The notes: a model not told the origin generated them from the sequence alone. DNA of 64,000 nucleotides from Cristatella mucedo (GCA_009760855.2 WPIO01000076.1:1896501-1960500); one strand, 5' to 3'; counted from the first letter of the stretch, positions 10,342 to 22,199 are shown. Program-made: numbers and translations.

Positions 10342-13310
10342 GTGAGTTGCCTGGCTTGTCATTATAATAATAAGTGTTATATAGGTTTGTAAGGTTTCTC
10401 CTTGCTAGCAACAGTAAGATCTAGCGGTGCACAGTCGATAGCTACTACTTACCCGACCACTCTGAATAATGTCTACGGTAAAGCTGGATTAGCTTCTCTT
10501 GACATTAACACCCAAAAATGGGTGCTAGGTATGTCACGAGACCTCAATCTGTTCCAGGCAGTGCCAACACATTTACTTGGTTGTGTGAGATGAATTAGCG
10601 ACCGATTTATTGCAAACCGAACTGGGCTTTGTCTTGACATTCACAATGGAGAACTGTGCAGGTCAAGAGTGATGGCTCAGTCTCCTTAGCTCAGGGCTCA
10701 GTTATAGGCAGTCATGTGGTTAGTGAAACTATGACGGTTGCCTTGCTGACTCGTAGGCAATGAATTCTTAATTGCTTAATAGTTGCAGTGGGAGTATCTT
10801 TTTTATCGTATCCCCTTTATATGTTTGAATCAGGTCGAGTCACACTCGGTCCTGGTTTTCGGTCGTTTTCTTATAGCGCCTTGGAATGACCGACTTTGCT
10901 ATCTTAGTTGGAGGTGCTGCAGAGTGCGACTGCCATCAAGTACTAGCAAATTAAGCACCGCCTTTGACGACATCTTGCTTTTGTAAAGTGTCATTAGCTC
11001 GATAGATAGTTACCATGTTCGATTCGGGCCAGCCTAACTCTTCTTTTCTTTTATTGACTTTTGGCTTGATAGGCCCCTGGCAGCAGGTGCTGGGGTGTGC
11101 AGGGATTGTGCACAGCTGCTCAGTATATAAGATTGTCTGATTGGAGCTGGGCAGACCGAAGTTTTTGTTTTTAGAGTGGATTTATTAGCCCCCCCCCCGT
11201 GGCCATCATGCACCATTCGTGCTCAGATTCATGGTCAGATAGAGGGTTCTGCATTTTTTTTTAAGGCCTTTATATGATTGGTGCTCAAGAAGTCTCAGGG
11301 TGGCACAACTCCTATGTGGCTATCGATTTTGTCATCAGCTGAAAGCCTTTTAATGAACCGGCAGGAAGGCGTGCAGGCAGTGCTCTACATAAGTCTAGGC
11401 TGAATTTTGCAAATGCAAGGGCATGCAAGGACTGATGTACCCATGCCTATCAGGCCCGAATTCGTGCGATTGCTTACCACTGGAAGTAGGCAGTCTTGAC
11501 TGTGTCCTTCGGTCATCTATTGGAGGTTCTCGTTGTAACCGGACAACCAGAATTTCTTGTCTAGCCCATTTTAATGGTTAGGCTTTCCAAAATCTTGGTC
11601 CTGCTAGGTTTGCCATAACTAGTAAGTTGGTTTTATTGTCATTCAATTGGAGAATTGAGTTTGCCGACTTCATATATTGAATGATACCAAGCAGCCTCGG
11701 ATTTCTTGTGATCTACCAAGATGGCCATCAGGCATGCCAGTAAATTTATGGAGGTCAGTGTTACAGCCTCTGCAGTGTTGCCGTGTATAAGGCATGTGCA
11801 TGGTATTGACATTCGGGTTACAGTTCCTAGTACTAAACGGTAGTAGCCTTGGAGTCTTGCCAAAAACAAGGACTAGTTCTCCATTTTAGCTGAACGGCTG
11901 CTGGCTGCTCCCAGGATAGGTGGACTTTGGCTTGTCGGCAGCACAGCAGTTCATGTTCTTGGTTTCCAAGGATGGATTATCTTAACTGTCTATCGACTTA
12001 ACCGCATCAGTCATATGTGTGTACCAATCGGCTGTATACGTTGCCTGGTGGGCCACGACGATGCTATGCAGCTACAGCTAGGGCATTTGCTCCCATTTAT
12101 TTGCTTGCGGCATATCTTGCTTAACCGGTCTTCAATCGTTTGTGGCCTGGACTTCCAGAGCATTCAGCAGACTCCCAGAAATGTGCTGGCATGTGATACC
12201 ACTATAGCACTATGCCTTTATTCGGGCCTACAAACAGTGCCTAAAGGGATTGGCCTTATGAACTATCGATTGTGAGGGGTTATCACTAACCTGTTGACAC
12301 ACTTCCAATTCATCTTAAGTGCTGTACTTTGAAAGAGAGTGTAGACATCAACCAGCAAGCATATCGAAGGCAGCAGCACTATTTCTCAGTAGCCAGTTGC
12401 AGCAATGTGCTTATTATTATTATTATGCTTGTTAAGAGTTTATCCAAAAGAAGGAAAATGGTGCTCAAACTGGGCAAAAGTAATCAATTGATTTTGTCAG
12501 ACTTTTTCTGCAGTGATCGTCTGAAGCAGTGAAATGTGGCTGAGCTTTTGTGATCATATGGAATTAATTCCTTTTTCTTTTATTCTCTTTTACTTAATGA
12601 CCTCGTTAAGCAATATGCCCTGATTAAACCTGCAAATGATATGAAAAATCTAGATCTGTCAACAGTTAAGATATGAAGCATTCCGAAATGTCACTAGCCA
12701 CTAGTACCATATGCTGCCGTATGTGCTTCCAGACTCTGGAGGTAGATAAAACCCTACGGCCTCTCTATAGTGACTTAGTAATTTTGATGGTACCTTGCTA
12801 TTTCTCTCTCTCTGTCTCTCTCTCTCTCCATCTCTATTTCGCTTTGTACTTGTTTCCCTTTTATCGTAGTGTCCCAAATGCTTATTTAGCGATGCATTAT
12901 GAGCTGGGCAGGGAATGAAATCGCCCAATTGGTGCAGTGTAGGTAAGATTTGCAGTTCTTGCAGTTATGAAGAAGTTCTTAGTAAACAAAATGTGTATTC
13001 TTATGAAGAGCTGCTGAAGACATCTCAGCCATCACGTCTCTCAGCCACCATGCCTATCACCGGAGGCAAGTTCTAGGTGCTTGATGTTGGTATATGCATT
13101 TTTCATTATTAGTGAAGAATTGACCAGAACTGTTACCTTCCGATATCAGATACTCTGTACTGACCATAGTCTGATCTTCCTCTGAAAATCCTTACTAGCA
13201 CAGCTGTTGGACCTTAATGTTTGTATGCTGGACTGCAATGGAAGCACTGGTCATGAAAGCACGACTTCCTGAGTAGAGCTAATCCTAGCCTGGGTTTTTC
13301 TGCTCTGTAG
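10342..13310. other. BTBD7-like intron; mostly featureless
   Basis: I found no exon with supported frame in this 3-kb stretch. It holds a run of nine C at 11191-11199, a CT-rich simple repeat near 12803-12830, and a 40-base piece matching the L2-like LINE (11603-11645, shared string CATAACTAGTAAGTTGGTTT with about 4265). The rest is unassigned. Confidence 0.4.
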
Positions 13311-13692
13311 GAGGATTTTGTCAACGGCAGTACCAGCAGCAGCAGTGATGATGGCACTTGCACTAGCAGCCTTGCTCATGTTAGGGGCCTGATGATCACA
13401 GCTGTAGTTCCGGATGTTGCATCATCCCTCTCATCATTGGAGTGTGGCTCGGCGCTACGGCTTGATATGTCTGGGGTCACCGGCCAACGATTGTGCTCCA
13501 CGTGGGGAGCAAGTGCCACGCCCTGTTGCTGTCCGGACGTGACCGTATCCAACGTTACCAATATCAAGTGTGACACTATGTTGCCTCAGCACCGAGCAGC
13601 TGCGGGTCACATGTCAGGATCTGCTGCCGGTGACCTGCGAAACTCGTTTCCTGATGTTACACTGCATTCACATTCCGGTTCTTTGAACGAAG
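13311..13692 (+). CDS. BTBD7: BTBD7-like gene, probable Ser-rich exon
   Basis: This 382-base exon-like ORF sits between acceptor CTGTAG (ends 13310) and donor GTTAGA (starts 13693). It enters in phase 0, as the exon ending at 10341 requires, and leaves in phase 1. The product is Ser/Thr/Gly-rich (E-D-F-V-N-G-S-T-S-S-S-S-D-D near the start) without a domain I recognise. BTBD7 has a long low-complexity C-terminal half, which would fit, but sequence similarity itself gives no support. GC content is exon-like compared with the flanks. Confidence 0.4.
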
Positions 13693-14194
13693 GTTAGACT
13701 TGTGTTACATGCTGCTTATTATTATTTATCTGGGATGATGCAGCTCTTTTTGACGTTCGCAGCCTTGTCCTAAGTGGCACTTACCATCGAGATAACCCTG
13801 CACAGTGATTACATGAAGCATTTGTGTAATGTAGAACAACTCTTCATTCAATGCATACCTGCTTTGTAGCTGCAGTCAGCTGAGGGAGGCTTCTGTCTGA
13901 TGGCTGTGTACTTAGGTCAGCCGGCCTCAACAGTCTTCAATCTAGTTTTATATTTCAAGAGCCTATGCATATCGGTTGCTGTCTACTTGATCTATAATTA
14001 AAGTGCACCATCTCCCCTGAAGTGAGATGCTGCTGTGCTGGGATTTGCAGTGTGACTTGTGCTCAGAAATCTCAATACCAGTCTGTATTAATAATGTACC
14101 TAACTGTGTTAGGTATATGCTTATATGTAGACAGTGCGTTATATTCCCATATAATCGACGTTCTTGAAGTATTACGTAGACAGCTCTAGACATG

Positions 14195-14355
14195 AGGTGT
14201 GATGGCACTCTGGGTAAGGCGGTTGCTCTCAACGACCCAGGTCCAGAAGTCGTGGGTTCGAATCCTGTAGTAGGCGATCTTGTATTGACGCTGGTGGTGA
14301 TACCCTTTAAGGCTCTTCTGTGTGGCAATGCAAAAAGAGGCAGTTGAATTCGGAT
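14195..14355 (+). mobile_element. tRNA-derived SINE, family B, copy 1
   Basis: The A-box region is GATGGCACTCTGGGTAAGGC and the B-box region AGTCGTGGGTTCGAATCC matches the Pol III consensus GGTTCGAATCC. After it comes a family-specific body (GCTGGTGGTGATACCC, then GGCTCTTCTGTG). The body differs from family A and lacks the LINE-like tail. Confidence 0.75.
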
Positions 14356-14450
14356 AGCATAGTTTTACCTGCTCGTGAGTCGATTTTGACTAATTTGATG
14401 TTCCCACAGTACCAAATTAGATTGACCGATTGTATTTAGGAACAACAGTA

Positions 14451-14612
14451 TGGTGAGCCGTGATGGCACACTAGGTGAGGCAGTAGCTTTTCATGACATC
14501 GGTTCCCAGCTGTAGGTTCAAATCCTGCGGAGGGTGAATCTTTATCACTGCTGCAAGTGGTGGGGATAGCCGTAAAGGCTCATATGTCGCTATACAAAGG
14601 CAGTTACATCAT
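14451..14612 (+). mobile_element. tRNA-derived SINE, family B, copy 2
   Basis: The copy has the same architecture as the one about 256 bp upstream: GTGATGGCACACTAGGTGAG, B box GTAGGTTCAAATCC, then GCAAGTGGTGGGGATAGCC and TGTCGCTATACAAAGGCAGT. Divergence between the two copies indicates two old insertions rather than a recent tandem duplication. Confidence 0.75.
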
Positions 14613-15552
14613 CTAGTATTTTTAATTTTAGCAATTATTGTATTGCTGATTTGCTCTGATAGTGTGGCCCTCACCTTATTGGTTCTCACCCGAGGCATCA
14701 AGCGTATCAGGGTTGTGAGCATATGGAATGGCATACGGAAGGCTTATTGGGGGTGAACAATGAATGCTCCATTGATGCTGAACATATTAAAGACCAGTCA
14801 TGGTCTTAACCGTTTGTGGGGATCAGCCCCACATAAGCTGTATAGGGTTGAGTTTTTGTTACCGACGCAGCAACCCACTGAGCTGCACCAGGTAGCAGCT
14901 TGGCTTAACTCTTATAAATAATGTTCAAAGTCGATCTGCAGTAAGTTTTGGCTCGTTATCTCGCATGAAGATATAATTCGGACTACTAAGCTTAATCAAA
15001 ATCTTGACGCCACGTTTTTTAATAGAAGTTGGTCCCAACGCATTACCTCGATCCACTCTAGTTAAACGAACATTGACTGGGAGAAGCTCGAATATCGAGT
15101 GAACATTGTTGTTGTACATCGTCGTTTCAACGTACCCACCTAATTTCGTGACGCACGTTCGTGTGTCAATGGACCAAAGACTACTTGAACAACAATCCGC
15201 CCACACCCACCAGAAATCTGCTTCCCTAAGCTCCTACAATAAACTGCAGCAGCCTGTCCACTCTCTACCGAAATCCAAACTAAAGCAAAATAATTCTTAT
15301 GCAAACAGCTGTCAACCGAACTAATCTTCCTTGTACTGAACAAAACAGTAAGTAAACAGTGCACCCAGAAAAATGTCAGGAGTGGTTTTCCTGCACTAGA
15401 CTCATCGGTGCAATTGACTGAAACGGCCTGATGCAATACAGCAATCGACCCCAAAATGCAGAGAAATTGGTTTCGCGGCTAGCTCATGTTTGGGCCAAGT
15501 TGTCAGCCTTGGTGTCGACTGTAGCCTCAGGTAGCTCGTGCTTGTTGGCCAA

Positions 15553-15632
15553 ATATGTAAAGTGCATAGAATGAGATTTTCTCTGAGGGCGCTATATCAA
15601 ATGTATTATTGTTATTATTATCAATGACCGTT
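15553..15632 (+). mobile_element. L2-like LINE 3'-tail fragment
   Basis: GAGATTTTCTCTGAGGGCGC is the terminal hairpin of the LINE family, followed by TATATCAAATGTATTATTG and a (TTA)n tail. No coding part is attached. Confidence 0.7.
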
Positions 15633-15726
15633 AAATGCGGGCTTGTGCTCTAGCCTCCGAATACGAAGCTTTCGATATGGACTGTCCTTGAATGTGTGCT
15701 TATGGTCCTTCGATATGTTTTTGTAG

Positions 15727-15878
15727 CTTATTCAAAAATGCACACTCCACTGCACCCGGTGGCTTACAGCTCCCCAGCACTGCTCCCTGCTCCCTCAACC
15801 GATAGTAGTTTCTCATCAAAGGAAAGTGTTCCTTTTTCACCAGCATTACAGCCTTGCAACAGTCGCTACTTTATATAA
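15727..15878 (+). CDS. BTBD7: BTBD7-like gene, candidate terminal exon
   Basis: The acceptor TTTTGTAG ends at 15726. The exon would enter in phase 1, completing the codon left open at 13692 as Ala, and runs 50 codons to a TAA at 15876-15878. The product is Pro/Ser-rich (H-P-V-A-Y-S-S-P-A-L-L-P-A-P-S), in keeping with a low-complexity tail. An AATAAA is present near 15995, though it falls in an adjoining LINE tail. Support is phase, composition and position only. Confidence 0.3.
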
Positions 15879-15989
15879 CAAGGACATGTATCCTGCGTTA
15901 AGTTTACACTTGCACATTCTAGGAATTGCCCAAACTCGGACAAAGCATTGAAATAGCCTGGAATGATCTCGGAAACTACAACAATAGTA

Positions 15990-16240
15990 CTACTAATAAA
16001 ATTAGTAATACACTTGATAAAGCACCCTCAGATAACTCAATCTCTTTCTATGTGATTTACATTTGCTGCGAAGGAAACATGATCGAATGGTGAGTGGTAT
16101 CATGCTTGATAAGCAACATGAATAACATGGTTAGGGATTACATGCACAGGGTCACCATGCATTGACAAACCAGCCAATACACGGTTAGGGATTACATGCA
16201 CAGGGTCACCATGCATTGACAACCCAGCCAATAGCAATCA
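15990..16240 (-). mobile_element. L2-like LINE 3' fragment with internal tandem duplication
   Basis: The plus strand shows the reversed tail (ACACTTGATAAAGCACCCTC, then AACTCAATCTCTTTC) and 3' UTR motifs GATCGAATGGTGAGTGGTAT and CATGCACAGGGTCACCATGC. A unit of about 54 bp starting GGTTAGGGATTACATGCACA occurs twice in a row, at 16129 and 16183. More of the same family follows at 16555-16625 after an interrupting segment with GCCAGCCAATA repeats. Confidence 0.7.
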
Positions 16241-16689
16241 CCTCTGCGTCCTCATTCTCTCAGCTCAGCGAGTGCGAAGGTTTCTCTTCAGCCGCTTCTT
16301 TTGTTCTCACGGAAACCGTCCAGCAACTGTAGGGTAGGTTGGCTGCCGGCGGCGACAGCGACCTTGGGCAAGCGTTGACCTATTCGTCAGCGGCTAGCCG
16401 GGACTATAGGTTTGACAGGCCAGCCAATATCAATCACCTCATGGCCCTACTACGGTGGCTGCGTCCTCTCTTGCTCGAGGCTCTAGGAAAGGAGGTGTTT
16501 CTTGCTGAGCAGTTCGTATGCTCTCTAAAATTGAGTCTGGCCGGCCCTGTGCTACAGGCAGCATGCAACCGTGTGAGCACGCATAAGCACATTAAGGACG
16601 AATCACAGGGAAATGCTAAATCTAGCAGCTATGATGGAGAGATTACCACAGCATGAGTTGTGAGACTGTTTCATAGAAAGGTGATATAT

Positions 16690-17885
16690 AGAGCAAATAC
16701 TTTTTCTTCCCGATGATTCAGACTTTGGAACTTTCTTTGACGTTGACATGGAATATGATCCCAAAACAGCAAAAGAGTACCCCGACCTTCATTATGAAAA
16801 TCCATTATGCGTATCAAACAGAGTTGTTGGTTTTAGTGAATTTTCACCTCCAAAAAAGTATAAAACGGGAGTAGGTACTGTTCCAAAGTAGGTCTGAGAT
16901 TGTACTGAGAAGGAAGATTATTTTAGTTCATTGCATATATTGAAATTTTTATGCAACACATGGAATGGCATCTACTCGAAAAAGAGGTCAAATTTATCAA
17001 AAGCCTTGGGATTTGAGATACATTAAAATGTGGGCTTATACATCAGCAGAGAATACAGAAAAGACGTTTGTTAGAAATTTATGGAAATTAACAATGAATC
17101 ATTTCTATGAAAAATCTCGAAAAACTGTCTAAAGAATAATTAAGAGTTGTATAGAAAGTGTGATAGATGAGGAGGACAAGACTTTTTGAAAAACGAATTA
17201 AAAAACTTAGAATAAAAAATTTGAGTTTTTGGAGAAAGTTTGCCTATATTCCGAATGAGTCAACAAGAAACTTAAGCTGAATTAACCAATATTTGTTAGT
17301 AGTTCAATTCTTGACTTATCAAAATTACATATGCAAAAAGTATAGTCTGATGCGTTCAAACCAAAGTACGGATCAAAGAAGCAATTTATTTATAGACACT
17401 GATTCTTTGGTATTGAACATTGAAACAATCAAATTTTATTGAAGGAAATGCCCGAATGGTTTGAAAGTGATCCTATTGGAAAGTTTTAAGATAAAGTGCA
17501 TGGAAAAGTAAGAGCAGAGGTTTGTGCATTAAGGCCTATACTTTACTCTGTAAAGTATGCTAAAGGTTATGGAAAATCAGCAGATAAAGGTGTAACTGGG
17601 GCTGTCCTTAAAGGAAACTATGAATCATGAAACTTTTGTGAAATACTTAACTGATCACGTAGCCGGCTTCCAAGGCGCAAGTATAGAAGGAATAAGCAAA
17701 AAACAAAAGAGAGAATTCTTCCAGACAGTTAAAAAAACACGAGCTATTCACCGAAAAACTAAACAAAGTGGTATTACCTACTTTTGCAAGTAAACCTTAC
17801 ACGTTATATTGTGGGAACAGTCCATTAGCTAACAGCCTCTATAGAAATAAGGAAACATGAGGATATTATGTGTACTGTAAAGTTT
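16690..17885 (+). pseudogene. DNA polymerase B, C-terminal part (Maverick/adintovirus type), copy 1
   Basis: This is the C-terminal half of a protein-primed family B DNA polymerase, which replicates Maverick/Polinton and adintovirus genomes. It is spread over several frames with many stops. Recognisable blocks in order are F-F-D-V-D-M-E-Y near 16738, N-T-E-K before the M-N-H-F-Y-E-K-S block (canonical N-N-S-x-F-G-K-T) near 17090, and motif C as D-T-D-S-L-V-L-N-I at about 17398. Later come a K-G-V-T block near 17587 and Y-S-V-K-Y-A-K near 17550. Both catalytic Asp of D-T-D are present but the frame is broken around them. The N-terminal exonuclease half is missing; LINE fragments abut the truncation. 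Confidence 0.8.
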
Positions 17886-17929
17886 AAATTAATTTATATA
17901 AAGAAATAAAATTCCATAGTATAGAAAAT

Positions 17930-18091
17930 ATGTCTGAAATTCTTAGAGAATTCATGGAATCAGAAATCGAATAAGCTTTTGACAATGAAAACGATCTAGA
18001 CTATGATCCTAGCTTTGATCTCAAATATGAAATGGACTCTGAAATCGGATACGACCCAGGATTCGTTTTAAGCTTAGAATCGGAAACCTAA
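17930..18091 (+). pseudogene. acidic tail ORF behind PolB, copy 1
   Basis: A short frame starting M-S-E-I-L-R-E-F-M-E-S continues Asp/Glu-rich (N-D-L-D-Y-D-P-S-F, then E-I-G-Y-D-P-G-F) with one internal stop. The other PolB copies in this window also end in an acidic Ser/Glu/Asp-rich stretch, so this is either the polymerase C-terminal tail or a separate acidic protein next to it. Function unknown. Confidence 0.5.
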
Positions 18092-18174
18092 AAATGCCCA
18101 AAAGTTGATGGTGATGAATCAGCGCGTGAATTTGCATACATAAAATCAGAATAAAAAATTGTTATTATATAGAA

Positions 18175-18408
18175 ATATATGTCTCAAGAATTATAGGCCT
18201 TGATCAGTCTAGAGAAATGGCTCTAGCGATTTGCCAATATAAACTTAAAAGAATATATCCAAGGATCGTTAAACATTCACTTGATAAAGACTTAAAAGTT
18301 TTAAAAAATTGACTTAGTCCGGAGAATGACATCTTTTAAATTACAAGCCTTAACAGAAAACTTTGAAAATTGTGATTAAATAATGGAAAGTCATGGCAAG
18401 ATTAATTA
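18175..18408 (+). pseudogene. small PolB-adjacent protein (MDxS family), copy 1
   Basis: The frame V-S-R-I-I-G-L-D-Q-S-R-E-M-A, then R-I-V-K-H-S-L-D-K, is plainly homologous to two minus-strand copies (27374-27685, 48646-48900), each also directly behind a PolB. The start Met-Asp of the other copies is ATA-TAT here, so the start codon is lost, and stops follow. The family is predicted helical and I do not recognise it. Confidence 0.65.
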
Positions 18409-18530
18409 AACGTAAATGAAAACTGATAATAAATCAAAATCACCAAAACGAAATGTGGTGTACAGATTGTTTCTTCATTATAACTTTTGTTGCTGCTCTT
18501 TAAAATATTAATTTTTTTAGGTATAGGAAA

Positions 18531-19096
18531 ATGTCGGGAACTGGGACAGCATTTACCCAAAAGCAAGATATCACTGATCTTAATATTGCAATGTCGGCAA
18601 CTCTTCTAAACTCATACGTAAACTACATTGTTACATCTAGGATGCCTGCTGACGACGCACAAACACTTGACTAAACTATTTCAGTCATGAAAGACGATTT
18701 AGTAAAGAAATTCTATCTAGATGAATGTGACGCTCAAGAACAGAACGTAATCTCTGCAGGTGTGAGAAAAGGTATTGATAATCTCGAAGCTACTGTTAGA
18801 ACCAAAGTTGATAACCTTATAGATACTCCTGGCAAAATTGCTGGATGCACAAAGTCGATTGCTAGCCAACTTCCAAGAATTTCTACAGTTATCATAGGTT
18901 ATCTGGAATGAAACCAAATGTCTCAGGTTTTGTTAAAGATGAATGCTACGCTGTTCTATCTGATATCTCTGACGGAAATTGTGCTAGACAACAAAATACA
19001 CTAGCCGCTATTGAGGCTGCTTCATCTACTACACCTGCTGCTACATCCGCTTCAGCTGCTACACCTGCTGCTGCTCCATCTGACCATGTATTCTAA
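18531..19096 (+). pseudogene. unknown viral protein with Ala/Ser/Thr-rich C-terminus
   Basis: The start M-S-G-T-G-T-A-F-T-Q-K-Q at 18531 leads to an amphipathic, helix-rich protein. One stop occurs after A-Q-T-L-D (about 18672) and a frameshift near 18905; the final part ends in Ala/Thr/Ser-rich low complexity (T-P-A-A-T-S-A-S) before a TAA at 19094-19096. It lies between the PolB-adjacent gene and a structural-protein remnant, so a virion component is possible, but there is no family match. Confidence 0.5.
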
Positions 19097-19122
19097 TACA
19101 AAACAAGAACTTTGTTACAGTA

Positions 19123-19650
19123 ATGATTCCAACAGTAACTAGATGTAATGATGGATTAACAGACGTTAAAAGGAACAATATTCTAACATTAAGATATTTA
19201 CATTTCCAATGGGCCGTATTGCAGACATTAGAGCTTCTTTTTTAGAATCTTGTTGAATGTTCTAGATGTTATGTCTTCTCAAAGCTCTCGAAAGCCTTGA
19301 GAATATATTCCACAAACAATCAAAAGTCAGAAGCATAGTCTAAACAAATGGAAACAACCAAACCCAAGAAAAAGGCATTAGACTCAGGCAAATTCACTGG
19401 ATTCACATAGCTAAAAGAATTTCTACAGGAATGATTAGACTGGAAAGTTTAAATGTCCTGAAGTTTTAAATTATCAGTCCATTCCATTGAAACTAAACTG
19501 AATTGCTCTTACAAAAAAACTGTCATCAACCTAATTTCAGTGCAAACATTAGGACTCGGAGTTATGAAACCTGGCGTACAAACCATAGAAGGATAACTAG
19601 CATTGAATAGAATAATTTTTCTATTGATGGAGTTTCAGCACTTTAGACAA
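19123..19650 (+). pseudogene. possible penton-like structural protein remnant
   Basis: The frame begins M-I-P-T-V-T-R-C-N-D-G-L-T-D; a shifted frame continues with F-P-M-G-R-I-A-D-I-R-A-S-F-L-E, which resembles the N-terminal strand of small jelly-roll (penton) proteins of adintovirus-type elements. Several frameshifts and stops follow. The identification is tentative and made from memory of the family style, not from an alignment. Confidence 0.3.
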
Positions 19651-19820
19651 AAAAAGTATGTTATAGAATTGATTATTATTAGCAAGTTATGATCTATCCC
19701 AGAATAGTAAATAGAAAGTAATTTGAAGGATAGAATCCTGGAGTAGAATTTATGACAGTAGTTTCTAGCTATTACTTCTTTATCATAAGATATGTAAATT
19801 ATAGCTGATGAAGTTATCAT

Positions 19821-21365
19821 TTAGTAATACACTTTAGTTTCATTTCTATTTTCTTCAAAGTTAGCTGATACACTTATTTCATTTTCAACTATGTAACTAG
19901 TTTTATCGTTAGCATTATAGGAATAGCCCAGCACAGCTTTATAAATGTCTACTTTGCAATCTAACTTTGAGTAAATCGGTTTTTGTATTTGTACACCTCT
20001 CAACCTGGATAGAGCACTTTCTTCATTCTGACCTATATTTGTTACTCTTAAAGCGTTCAGATCTCCAAACATAGATATCACTTGATTACTTTGTCTCCAC
20101 AGGACTGAGTGATTCTTCCTTAGAAAGAAAGGAAAAGCAAGATTGGCTTTATAAACGCCTTCTTCTGAAGTATTTTCTATAATAAGTAATGGATTTACAT
20201 TCAGGCTACCCTTTATAAAGTCGTGGTTTTCTCTTTCGACTTTATCATCAAGGTATTCTCTAGTAGCTATATCATTTCCATTTACTGGATTTAATGAGCC
20301 AACATATTGTTTAGAGTTGGCCGATAAATCTCCTCTTATAGCAAAATTTGAATCTTTCTTAAGACAATTACTATCAGCAAAAGTTTCACTAAGTGATTCC
20401 AAAGCATCGAGAGTATTTAAAAGGTTTAGTATTTAACTTTCTTGAAGGCCTAATGTTCTCGCATATCCAAGAACTTCCTTGTTAGCATTTTATCTTACTG
20501 CTATATAAACACTCGCACTTCTCTGATTATAGAATATTGTTCATAATGCTCTGAAAAAACTCTCTATTAGTTTTTTATTAGCGCCTAATGTATAGACTCC
20601 AGATAGTTGTCTTTCTACTCCAGTCGTTGTTTAACGTAGAGGCTTGTACAAGCACTCTTGTTTGCGAATCAAGAAGAACATATGTAGCACCAACTACACG
20701 TATTCCTCGTGGAACTACAACATCTCCTAAAGTACTAACTCATTTTTCACTACGTGTAGCTCTAAATATATCTGTAGTCAATGTACTATAAATTATTCCA
20801 TTAAATGTTAAATTCGTTATATTTCCATCAGATACACTATTTAGGTATCCGAGATTCACTCCATGATGTTGGTCAATAGGACAATTTAAAATTATAATAC
20901 AATTTCCTAACATATTTATATTCCCATGCACAGTATCTCTGAAAGATTTAACGAAGTTACTATCCAGGCAATCTTTATTTGGGACATTATTAACTGAATA
21001 AGGAGGACTGCTAACACTAATCAAGCCATTTACAATTAAAGTTCCAGTGATTTCTCAGCCTGTCAACGGTAGGTTTGTGTAAGCGTAATCCTTTGTAGCA
21101 GCATCACTTGGATTAACAGGGTTTGCAAAGCCTATCAAACGGAAGCCATTCATGTCTAAGTCTCCATCTGCTGTAGTTCCTCTAGAAACTTTCCATAAAA
21201 AATTAGTATCAATTTTCTTTTGGTTGACGGCATCTCCAGAATTAACAGGATCACCAAAGTACTTTATTAGGTTCCCATTCATATTTAGTGGGCCAGCAAG
21301 TATTACACCAGTCCTTCGTTTGTAATTCTTTGCTTGCGAGCCTTTTGTTCCGCAACCAAGAGACA
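19821..21365 (-). pseudogene. fibre-like protein with tail-fibre repeats
   Basis: The start ATG at 21365 begins M-S-L-G-C-G-T-K-G. Three or more repeats follow of the type L-N-M-N-G-N-x-I, G-D-P-V-N-x-x-D-A, and A-A-T-K-D-Y-A: the pattern seen in trimeric phage tail fibres and in predicted fibres of Maverick-like viruses, where it would mediate host attachment. The C-terminal 190 residues (19821-20402) are non-repetitive and could be the knob. Internal stops lie at about 21055 and 20740 and the frame shifts between 20400 and 20740, so it is a pseudogene. A related repeat protein lies at 61465-62240. Confidence 0.6.
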
Positions 21366-21378
21366 TTTTTTATACTAT

Positions 21379-22140
21379 TCAAACAAGAAACTCGACATAC
21401 GAAACGGAATAATTCACCGTAAAGTTATTAATCACATACCTGCAAGAACCATTCATTGCTATTACTAACAGTAATGTGCATGAAACGGCATAAGTAATAT
21501 CACTTGTTAATTCAAGCAACACACCTGTCTTATCACTAGACCACAGCACACTAGATACCATAGCAGTACCAGGAATACAAGTTGGAGCCGAGTAGCAAAT
21601 CCGATTTTGTTACCTTTCATAGCCTGAACAGGTATATCAGCTGGAATGACTTGCTGCCGAACTCTCAGAGCCAGTGCCATTTTAACTTGACTAAAGCTGC
21701 TCAGTTCTAGCAAGCTAGAAAAAACTTGTTACCAGTATGTACCTAAATAACACTGCTGTCTATCTGAGCTCACATGTTGTTTACTTACTGTACTAAAGTC
21801 TTTCAAAGAAGTAAAATTATTCATGGCAAGGTCAAGGTGGAAACACCGTTAAAGAACAGTCATACTTTTAGCAACCGATAGTTGATTATTTTGTAAGGTC
21901 TACTGCTTTGGTAGCCAATACCATCAGCTGAATTACCAGATATTACAGTTACATTTTTACACTTCAATTGCTAGCTAAGGATTCCAAGTTTCTTTGTCAG
22001 TAAACTAGCGCACGAAATAACTTAAGCCATTTCTCCAGAAGATTACTCACTATACAATTTTCAAAGTGTGTTTCAACGGCATAACCTAAATTTATTGCAG
22101 CACTACCATAACCAGGATAACCCATATCTGTAATTCAGTT
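21379..22140 (-). pseudogene. unknown minus-strand protein upstream of the fibre gene
   Basis: Several minus-strand frame segments line up head to tail: M-G-Y-P-G-Y-G-S-A-A-I-N near 22125, V-T-V-I-S-G-N-S-A-D-G near 21950, and V-S-S-V-L-W-S-S-D-K-T-G near 21550, ending about 14 bases before the fibre start. The composition (Val, Ser, Thr, Asn) suggests a beta-rich surface protein. It may be part of the same structural gene set; no family recognised. Confidence 0.35.
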
Positions 22141-22199
22141 GAAATTTCAATCCAAGTCGGACCATGGTTGGCCATTGATCTTCAAGATTACATCCATTT

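Noticed and set aside
14640-14930. Third SINE family on the minus strand (AGCTCAGTGGGTTGCTGCG near 14890)
   Set aside because: An A-box-like string is visible but no convincing B box or second copy in the window, so I do not list it as a feature.
16339-16656. 105-codon plus-strand ORF
   Set aside because: Its 3' third is LINE 3' UTR sequence in antisense and the rest shows no family; treated as chance ORF over repeats.
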